Source of the DNA: Gemmatimonadales bacterium
GTDB taxonomy: Bacteria; Gemmatimonadota; Gemmatimonadetes; Gemmatimonadales; GWC2-71-9
DNA length: 5,220 nucleotides
Assembly (NCBI GenBank): GCA_004525055.1
Contig: SPDF01000151.1
Span: 1-5,220, forward strand
Reading direction: 5' to 3'
Numbering within the stretch: the stretch's first letter is position 1; every line of letters begins with the position of its first letter. The translations under genes and the position numbers were made by a program. Shown in pieces: positions 1-4,131 of this stretch. The notes beneath the pieces are model-generated. The model saw nothing but the letters and a program-made list of their open reading frames with translations. It ran no database searches and was not told where the DNA came from.

Positions 1-528
1 GGCATGCCGCAGGTGGAGGTGGCCTTCGACATCGACGCCAATGGCATCCTGCACGTGTCGGCCACGGATAAGACCACGGGCAAGGAACAGAAGATCCGGA
101 TCGAGGCGTCCAGCGGCCTGAGCGACCAGGACATCGAGAAGATGGTCAAGAGCGCCGAGTCTCACGCGTCGGACGACCAGAAGCGTCGAGACGAAATCGA
201 GGCACGGAACCAGCTCGACGGCCTGATGTACAAGGTGGAGAAGGACAGCAAGGAGTGGGTGGATCGCCTCTCCGAGGAGGCTAAATCCAAGCTGGATAAC
301 GCGTTGGAAGGCGGCAAGGGCGCCCTCAAGACCGGCGACCCGGACCTCATCCGGCGGGCGCTGGACGAGTTGAACGCGGCCTATTCTGCTGCGGGCGCCT
401 CGCTCTACCAGAGCGCGCAGTCCACATCGGAACCAACACCGGACGGCGCGGGCGCCGCCGAGGGAGCCGCCCCGGCCGAGGATGTCGTCGAAGCCGACTA
501 CGAAATCGTGGACGACAGCAAGAAGTAG
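1..528 (+). CDS. dnaK: Molecular chaperone DnaK (Hsp70), C-terminal part
   Basis: This is the 3' end of dnaK, cut by the left edge; the frame is open from base 1 and the ATG at position 4 is an internal Met, not the start. The 175 visible codons match the last quarter or so of an Hsp70 of about 640 residues. They begin in the beta-sandwich substrate-binding domain (GMPQVEVAFDIDANGILHVS, then the conserved GKEQKI and ASSGLS motifs). The helical lid follows from about residue 40, including the RNQ and Y-K-V-E positions typical of the lid. An Ala/Gly/Pro/Glu-rich linker leads to the acidic tail DVVEADYEIVDD, the counterpart of the conserved DVVDAEFEEV tail of bacterial DnaK. DnaK is a cytosolic ATP-driven chaperone working with DnaJ and GrpE; its nucleotide-binding domain lies outside the window. 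The identification is secure. No CIRCE-type operator is visible, but the dnaK promoter is not in the window. Confidence 0.97.
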   Translation, partial: GMPQVEVAFDIDANGILHVSATDKTTGKEQKIRIEASSGLSDQDIEKMVKSAESHASDDQKRRDEIEARNQLDGLMYKVEKDSKEWVDRLSEEAKSKLDNALEGGKGALKTGDPDLIRRALDELNAAYSAAGASLYQSAQSTSEPTPDGAGAAEGAAPAEDVVEADYEIVDDSKK

Positions 529-550
529 CTCGCGACTGAAACCTTTTCCT

Positions 551-586
551 GCGCATCCGGGTTATGATGGAATAACCCGGCTGCGC
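551..586 (+). terminator. dnaK-htrA intergenic hairpin, possible U-tract-less terminator
   Basis: A perfect 9-bp inverted repeat (CCGGGTTAT at 557-565, ATAACCCGG at 572-580) encloses a 6-nt loop. Beyond a single T-C mismatch (556/581) the stem continues for five more pairs (GCGCA at 551-555, TGCGC at 582-586). It begins 22 nt after the dnaK stop, the usual place for a transcription terminator, but no T-run follows the 3' arm. It could therefore be a factor-assisted terminator, an mRNA-stabilising stem at the dnaK 3' end, or a protein-binding operator for htrA. The hairpin is seen directly; its role is inferred. Confidence 0.5.
563..568 (+). promoter_or_regulatory. Weak candidate -10 element for htrA
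   Basis: TATGAT at 563-568 matches the sigma70 -10 consensus in five of six bases, but it lies within the hairpin and no convincing -35 box sits 16-18 bp upstream. A second AT-rich island, TATACAT at 596-602, is the only other promoter-like sequence in the gap and also lacks a -35. A promoter before htrA is expected if the hairpin terminates dnaK transcription. Sequence support for either candidate is weak, and an alternative sigma factor would not be recognised here. Confidence 0.2.
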
Positions 587-615
587 CGGGAAGTGTATAC
601 ATACATCACATAGCC

Positions 616-620
616 GAAGG
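616..620 (+). promoter_or_regulatory. Ribosome binding site of htrA
   Basis: GAAGG lies 8 nt upstream of the ATG at 629. This supports the chosen start, which also places a basic N-terminus directly before the hydrophobic export segment. Confidence 0.55.
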
Positions 621-628
621 CCCTCCTC

Positions 629-2230
629 ATGTCCGTTCGCACCCGTAACTGGCTCAAGTTCGGAAGTCTCGTCGGCCTGGCGTTCATGCTGGGACTGCTC
701 CTCGCCGGCGTGCTGGAACTGCCGGGCGCCACGCAGGCCCAGTCCCAGTCGGGGCTGCTGGCCCAGCCCACAGGGTACCAATCAGCCATCCCGGTGGTCA
801 CGCGGCAGCCCGGCGCCGCCAGCAGCCCCGCCGCCAACATGCTGGTTGCCCTGAGTGACGCGTTCGCCGACGTCGCCGAAAGCGTGAAGCCGAGCGTCGT
901 CGTCGTCCGCTCCCAGAAGACCAATGCCGCTCCCCAGGCGCAGCTCCCCCCCGAGATGCAGCGGTTCTTCCCGCACAACCGGCCGGGGCCGCGGGTCGAG
1001 CAGGGCGGCGGCACCGGCTTCGTGGTCTCTGCCGACGGCCTGATCCTGACGAACAACCACGTGGTCGAAGGCGCCGACAAGGTGACTGTTGAGCTCCCCG
1101 ACCGTCGAGTCTTCGAGGCATCCGTCGTGGGCACTGACCCGAACACCGATGTGGCCGTGGTCCGGATCAAGGCCGCCGGCCTCAAGCCAGTGGTCTTCGG
1201 CAACAGCGACGAGGCGCGCGTCGGCGAGTGGGTACTCGCCATCGGCAACCCGCTCGGCAATGCCCTGACGTTTACCGTCACGAGCGGCATCATCAGCGCC
1301 ACCGGCCGCGGGCTGATCGGTCTTCCCAACCGCTCCCAGGGAAGCATCCAGGACTTCATTCAGACGGACGCCGCCATCAACCCCGGCAATTCCGGCGGGC
1401 CCCTGATCAATGTCCGCGGCGAGGTGATCGGCATCAACTCCGCCATCGCCAGCGAGACCGGTCTGAACGCCGGCTATGGGTTCGCGATTCCGATCAACCT
1501 GGCCCGCAACGTCATGGACCAGTTGATCACCATTGGTCACGTGGAGCGTGCGGCCCTCGGCATCACGATCCGCGATGCCGGGCCAAACGATGCCGCCTAC
1601 GTCGGTCTGGCCGAAATCCGTGGAGTGAAGGTCGAGCAGTTCTCGGCCAATTCGCCCGCCGAGGCTGCCGGCATTCGACCGGGTGACATCATCATCAGCG
1701 TAGATGGAAAACCGGTCAACTACACAGCCCAGTTGCAGCAGGCCATCGGATTCAGCCGTCCTGGACAGCTCGTGCAGGTCGAGGTGGCGAGGAAGGGCGG
1801 CGCCCGGAAGACATACACAGTGAAATTGGTCGCGCTGAACGTCCCTGAACCACCCCAAGACCTGGCCGCGATGAAGGCTGAAGCGGAAGCGCCCGTTGTC
1901 GGCGCTGCGATCGCCCCGCTGGGCATCACCGTCCAGAAGCTCACCGCGGAGGACGCGGCACAAATGGGCCTCGCCCGCGGGACAGGTGGCCTCATGGTGC
2001 TGGACGTCACTCCGGACGGGCCGTCCTGGGGCGTTCTCAGTCCCGCACGCGCGGGAGGCCCACCGGAGATCATTCTCAGTGTCGAGGGCACGCCGGTCTC
2101 GGATGACGCGGAACTTCGGGCCGCCCTGGCCAAGCCCGGCCCCGGTGATGTCGTGACGCTGGATATCCTCCGGCCACTCCAGTCCGGGAATCTCCGCCGG
2201 ATCGAACGGATCAAGCTGGCGGCCGAGTAG
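629..2230 (+). CDS. htrA: HtrA/Do-family (DegP/DegQ-like) serine protease with two PDZ domains
   Basis: This 533-residue envelope serine protease/chaperone degrades misfolded exported proteins. The N-terminus has a basic stretch (residues 1-10) then a hydrophobic segment (about 11-29), acting as signal peptide or membrane anchor; a cleavage site after TQA37 is possible but not strong. An Ala/Pro/Gln-rich linker leads to the trypsin-like domain (about 75-300). The catalytic triad is visible: His144 in TNNHVVEGAD, Asp174 in DPNTDVAVV, and Ser255 in NPGNSGGPLIN. The LA-loop region is short, more like DegQ than DegP. PDZ1 covers about 308-400 and PDZ2 about 428-516. PDZ1 has the usual GIRPGDIIISVDGKPV core, whereas PDZ2 has GGPPEIILSVEGTPV in that place, lacking the GD. 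The family is usually 450-510 residues, so this member is slightly long, mostly in its linkers. The gene follows dnaK in the same direction after 100 bp. Family assignment is secure; the choice between DegP and DegQ is not. Confidence 0.96.
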   Translation: MSVRTRNWLKFGSLVGLAFMLGLLLAGVLELPGATQAQSQSGLLAQPTGYQSAIPVVTRQPGAASSPAANMLVALSDAFADVAESVKPSVVVVRSQKTNAAPQAQLPPEMQRFFPHNRPGPRVEQGGGTGFVVSADGLILTNNHVVEGADKVTVELPDRRVFEASVVGTDPNTDVAVVRIKAAGLKPVVFGNSDEARVGEWVLAIGNPLGNALTFTVTSGIISATGRGLIGLPNRSQGSIQDFIQTDAAINPGNSGGPLINVRGEVIGINSAIASETGLNAGYGFAIPINLARNVMDQLITIGHVERAALGITIRDAGPNDAAYVGLAEIRGVKVEQFSANSPAEAAGIRPGDIIISVDGKPVNYTAQLQQAIGFSRPGQLVQVEVARKGGARKTYTVKLVALNVPEPPQDLAAMKAEAEAPVVGAAIAPLGITVQKLTAEDAAQMGLARGTGGLMVLDVTPDGPSWGVLSPARAGGPPEIILSVEGTPVSDDAELRAALAKPGPGDVVTLDILRPLQSGNLRRIERIKLAAE

Positions 2231-2253
2231 GCTCGACCTCGCGACGGCAGAGA

Positions 2254-2312
2254 GTAAGCGGGGCGGGGGAGGGGCACGGCGCGCCGTGCCCCTCCCCCGC
2301 CCTGCTGCTTAC
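2254..2312 (+). terminator. Large GC-rich hairpin downstream of htrA, probable terminator
   Basis: Positions 2261-2302 form a perfect 42-bp palindrome: 21 complementary pairs with no spacer, centred on GGCGCGCC. In RNA this would fold as a stem of about 19 bp with a 4-nt loop. Outside it a G-T pair (2260/2303) and a second arm pair, GTAAGC (2254-2259) with GCTTAC (2307-2312), extend the structure with a 3-nt bulge (2304-2306). It starts 23 nt after the htrA stop and ends 8 nt before the next start, so it most likely terminates htrA transcription, although there is no U-tract. Because the core is symmetrical it would fold equally well from either strand. Confidence 0.7.
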
Positions 2313-2315
2313 ATT
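2310..2315 (+). promoter_or_regulatory. Candidate -10 element for the lipoprotein operon, leaderless arrangement
   Basis: TACATT fits the TANNNT pattern (four of six sigma70 -10 bases) and is separated from the GTG start at 2321 by only 5 nt. A transcript initiated about 7 nt downstream would begin at or beside the start codon, as in leaderless mRNAs. There is no Shine-Dalgarno sequence before this GTG, in agreement. The -35 region falls inside the GC palindrome and shows no match. The element itself is seen; promoter function is inferred. Confidence 0.4.
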
Positions 2316-2320
2316 GCAGC

Positions 2321-2815
2321 GTGAACATCCGTCCCCCCTTCCGCTGGGCTGTGTTGGCCCTCACCTTGGCGTGTACCCCGGACGCCCCTCGGGACACTGG
2401 GAGCCCCTGGCTCACCGACAGCGATTTTGTGGTTGCCGGTCTGGCCGACGACGCCGACTCGTCGGAGGTGCTCGCGATGCTTGGCGAGCCCGACTCTATC
2501 ATTTCGATTCCAGACCCCGACGAACCGGACATTGAGCTCCTGGCGTGGGTGTACCCGGACCTCGGTGTCGCCCTCGCCGATGACGGTCTCCGCTATGGCA
2601 TCACCCTCACCGGCCAGGCGGCCGTCACTGCCCGCGGGTTGCGACCGGGTGACTCCGTCACACGGGTGCTCGAATTGTACGGCCGGCCCCCGCGCCGTAT
2701 GGCAGCGGCGTGGGACTACATCGCCACGGACGATCCCAATGGCCTCCACGTGATGCGAGTCGGCCTCGAGGGTGACCGCGTGTCGTGGATCTTCCTCGGA
2801 TGGTTGCTGGAGTGA
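2321..2815 (+). CDS. Putative lipoprotein with two BamE/SmpA-like repeats, unknown function
   Basis: This is a 164-residue protein starting at GTG. The N-terminus (MNIRPPFRWAVLALTLAC) has a basic stretch, a hydrophobic core and Cys18 in a somewhat atypical lipobox (TLAC), followed by TPDAP; it is probably exported and lipidated. The mature part is acidic and has two related halves. GLADDADSSEVLAMLGEP (40-57) aligns without gaps to GLRPGDSVTRVLELYGRP (106-123), sharing G, L, V, L, G and P. Each is followed by a W-x-Y (76-78 and 131-133) and a beta-hairpin-like stretch. This pattern of a helix, an LG.P turn and a W.Y strand recalls the small BamE/SmpA-type outer-membrane lipoprotein fold, but that is a pattern judgement, not a proven relationship. 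The stop lies 4 nt before the next ATG, so the two genes are probably cotranscribed. No usable Shine-Dalgarno precedes the GTG. I do not recognise a named gene. Confidence 0.78.
   Translation: MNIRPPFRWAVLALTLACTPDAPRDTGSPWLTDSDFVVAGLADDADSSEVLAMLGEPDSIISIPDPDEPDIELLAWVYPDLGVALADDGLRYGITLTGQAAVTARGLRPGDSVTRVLELYGRPPRRMAAAWDYIATDDPNGLHVMRVGLEGDRVSWIFLGWLLE
2809..2812 (+). promoter_or_regulatory. Ribosome binding site deciding the start of the membrane-protein gene
   Basis: GGAG overlaps the last codons of the lipoprotein gene and lies 7 nt before the ATG at 2820. This favours 2820 over the in-frame upstream start at 2772, which would add 16 residues lying inside the preceding gene. Confidence 0.65.
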
Positions 2816-2819
2816 CTTC

Positions 2820-3728
2820 ATGACCCACCGTTTCAGGCTCCTCCGTGTCGTCGAAACCGCCGAACGGCTCCCACCGGCGCTGCAGCCCCCGTTCTGGGGC
2901 GCACTCCTCGGCCTGGCCGTCACGGCAGTGCTGATTCTTGCCAGCGTGCCCCTCTGGCTATTCCAGGGCCGCACCGACGTCCCTGCCGCGGTCCTCGACA
3001 TGGGGCTGGCCGGCCTCATGGCAGGGGCGGCCGGAGGGGCGATCGCCCTGATCCTGGCCGGGCTGCGCAACGCAGGACCACTGGGCTACTACGCTCTCTG
3101 GATCATCGCGAACACCGGGGCCGCACTCATCTACCTGGGGCTCCTGCGGCTCTTCGGACGGGGAGAGGTGCTTGGGCTGGACCGCGCATTTGCACCGCTC
3201 ATTGTCGCGGGGCTCGGTGCCCTCAACGGGTTGATTGTGGCCCGGGCCCTGGGGCGCAGTGGCCGGGAGTCGTACGGCGAATTCCGCAGCTCCGCCAACC
3301 TGGTGGCCGGGGCCTTGCTCGCAGAGACCGCCGACCTTGAGCGCCGGGCTCGGAACAATCCCGCGGCGGCGAAGGATCTCGATCAGGTGCGACAGGCCGA
3401 GCCGAGCGCGGCCTACCTGCGGCTCCTGGAGCGAGTGGGGAGACGGCTTGAGGCCCTTCCAGCGGCCGACCTCGACGCCCAGCACGCCCGCGAGCACCTT
3501 GCCGAACTGGTCACCCGGGTACGCGAAGACGTGCAGCGACTGGCGGTGGACCCTGAGTTCGCGGCCGAACTGAAGCATCGGCAGGAAGTCGCGGAGGAAT
3601 TGTTCCAGCGGGAACTCGAGCGCGAAGCCAAACGACTTCGAAAATCTGGAGAGAATACGCCTGAGGTGAAGGAGACGCTCGGTGCCATCGAGCGGGAGCT
3701 GCGGGGAGGGTCCAGCGGGGAATCGTGA
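2820..3728 (+). CDS. Uncharacterised four-helix membrane protein with a C-terminal coiled coil
   Basis: A 302-residue protein of unknown function. The N-terminal half is hydrophobic, with probable membrane segments at about 26-48, 59-82, 88-110 and 124-143. A short amphipathic, basic stretch (MTHRFRLLRV) precedes them. The second half (about 150-295) is soluble, highly charged and nearly free of helix breakers: rich in Glu, Arg, Ala and Leu, with a predicted alpha-helical/coiled-coil character (for example LFQRELEREAKRLRK at 261-275). By the positive-inside rule the Arg-rich tail is probably cytoplasmic. I see no catalytic motif, nucleotide-binding loop or metal site. The start at 2820 is chosen for its GGAG ribosome binding site and the 4-nt gap to the lipoprotein gene; the two probably form an operon and may work together in the envelope, but nothing in the sequence shows how. 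The gene ends 21 nt before the tRNA. Confidence 0.85.
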   Translation: MTHRFRLLRVVETAERLPPALQPPFWGALLGLAVTAVLILASVPLWLFQGRTDVPAAVLDMGLAGLMAGAAGGAIALILAGLRNAGPLGYYALWIIANTGAALIYLGLLRLFGRGEVLGLDRAFAPLIVAGLGALNGLIVARALGRSGRESYGEFRSSANLVAGALLAETADLERRARNNPAAAKDLDQVRQAEPSAAYLRLLERVGRRLEALPAADLDAQHAREHLAELVTRVREDVQRLAVDPEFAAELKHRQEVAEELFQRELEREAKRLRKSGENTPEVKETLGAIERELRGGSSGES

Positions 3729-3749
3729 CCCCGACGCGATACAGCACCG

Positions 3750-3830
3750 GCGACCGTGGCGGAATGGCAGACGCGCCTGGCTTAGGACCAGGTGGGGAAA
3801 CCCGTGGGGGTTCGAGTCCCTCCGGTCGCA
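3750..3830 (+). tRNA. tRNA-Leu (anticodon UAG)
   Basis: All arms can be drawn by hand. The acceptor stem GCGACCG (3750-3756) pairs fully with CGGTCGC (3823-3829), and A3830 is the discriminator. The D stem is GCG/CGC (3759-3761/3772-3774). The anticodon stem CCTGG/CCAGG (3776-3780/3788-3792) encloses the 7-nt loop CTTAGGA, with anticodon TAG at 3783-3785. A class II variable arm GGG-GAAA-CCC-type stem occupies about 3793-3805. The T stem GGGGG/CCCTC (3806-3810/3818-3822) has one G-T pair and loop TTCGAGT. The long variable arm plus UAG anticodon identify leucine, reading CUA and, by wobble, other CUN codons. CCA is not encoded (CTC follows), so it must be added by nucleotidyltransferase. It lies between two same-strand protein genes, so cotranscription and processing are possible. 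Confidence 0.97.
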
Positions 3831-3841
3831 CTCAACATCCT

Positions 3842-3847
3842 GGAGGT
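3842..3847 (+). promoter_or_regulatory. Strong Shine-Dalgarno-like GGAGGT, oddly placed
   Basis: GGAGGT lies 11 nt after the tRNA and 21 nt before the ATG at 3869, too far for standard spacing. No ATG, GTG or TTG falls at the proper distance in the CDGSH frame; the in-frame codons in between are CAC, ATC, ACA, ACC, CGC, ATC and GTC. Either it is not used, or translation begins at a non-canonical codon such as ATC. Confidence 0.35.
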
Positions 3848-3868
3848 CACATCACAACCCGCATCGTC

Positions 3869-4078
3869 ATGAACCCCAACGGTCCAATCCGGATCGAGGG
3901 CGAGTTTACGCTGGTGGACGCTGAGGGAACGGCCTTTGGGCTTGGGGGTCGGACGACGATTGCCCTCTGTCGCTGCGGCCACTCGGCCAGCAAGCCATTT
4001 TGCGATGGAGCCCACGCCCGCGAGGCATTTCGGGAGCCTGCTGTTGCCCGGGACCTCCCCCCCCGCCCGGGGAGCTGA
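3869..4078 (+). CDS. Small CDGSH-type iron-sulfur protein
   Basis: A 69-residue protein with one complete CDGSH signature: CRCGHSASKPFCDGAH, giving Cys34, Cys36, Cys45 and His49 as the three-Cys, one-His ligands of a 2Fe-2S cluster. The Ala in CDGAH replaces the usual Ser, a tolerated variation. Upstream NGPIRIEGEFTLVDAEG and the GGRTTIALCRCG stretch match the usual N-terminal part of bacterial CDGSH proteins. The family (mitoNEET-related zf-CDGSH) carries a labile, redox-active cluster and is linked to iron-sulfur or redox handling; the substrate here is unknown. It is small, soluble and presumably cytoplasmic. The start is uncertain: family members usually have a few more residues before the NGP motif, and the reading frame stays open upstream (encoding ITTRIV just before Met). 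The gene begins 38 nt after the tRNA and ends with a run of eight C (4057-4064) inside the last codons. Confidence 0.88.
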   Translation: MNPNGPIRIEGEFTLVDAEGTAFGLGGRTTIALCRCGHSASKPFCDGAHAREAFREPAVARDLPPRPGS

Positions 4079-4092
4079 CCCGCAGGATTCGT

Positions 4093-4121
4093 TTGCCCGG
4101 CTCACGGCGGCCGGGTAGATT
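4093..4121 (+). promoter_or_regulatory. Sigma70-like promoter of tig
   Basis: TTGCCC (4093-4098; four of six -35 matches) and TAGATT (4116-4121; four of six -10 matches, TANNNT type) are separated by an ideal 17 bp. Initiation about 7 nt after the -10 would give a leader of only about 4 nt before the ATG at 4132. The lack of any Shine-Dalgarno in the intervening TCCCCCCGCC agrees with leaderless or near-leaderless translation. Confidence 0.5.
4096..4115 (+). terminator. Short hairpin after the CDGSH gene, possible terminator
   Basis: CCCGGC (4096-4101) and GCCGGG (4110-4115) can form a 6-bp stem with an 8-nt loop, followed by TAGATTT, a short and interrupted T-rich stretch. It could end CDGSH/tRNA transcription, but it lies between the -35 and -10 boxes of the candidate tig promoter, so it may be coincidental or serve as an operator. 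Confidence 0.3.
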
Positions 4122-4131
4122 TCCCCCCGCC

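Noticed and set aside
529..628. CIRCE/HrcA or other heat-shock operator upstream of htrA
   Set aside because: The inverted repeat here (CCGGGTTAT-N6-ATAACCCGG) has a different sequence and spacing from CIRCE (TTAGCACTC-N9-GAGTGCTAA).
562..1359. 265-codon minus-strand open frame overlapping the dnaK-htrA gap
   Set aside because: It is Ser/Thr/Arg-rich, as expected of a GC-driven shadow frame, with no domain, and overlaps the conserved HtrA protease domain.
782..1963. 393-codon open frame on the minus strand
   Set aside because: It is antisense to htrA, whose + strand frame has an unmistakable catalytic triad and PDZ motifs. The mirror frame stays open because of high GC, is low-complexity in composition and shows no recognisable motif.
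2772..2819. Earlier in-frame start for the membrane protein
   Set aside because: It lies inside the lipoprotein gene; the ATG at 2820 has a well-spaced GGAG and gives a sensible short basic N-terminus.
3725..3868. Upstream extension of the CDGSH frame from the GTG at 3725
   Set aside because: It would read straight through a complete tRNA-Leu and overlap the previous stop codon. The added residues do not resemble the family.
3750..3868. Possible attachment site at the tRNA-Leu 3' end
   Set aside because: No direct repeat of the tRNA 3' end, integrase or phage-like gene is present in the window, and flanking genes are housekeeping in character.
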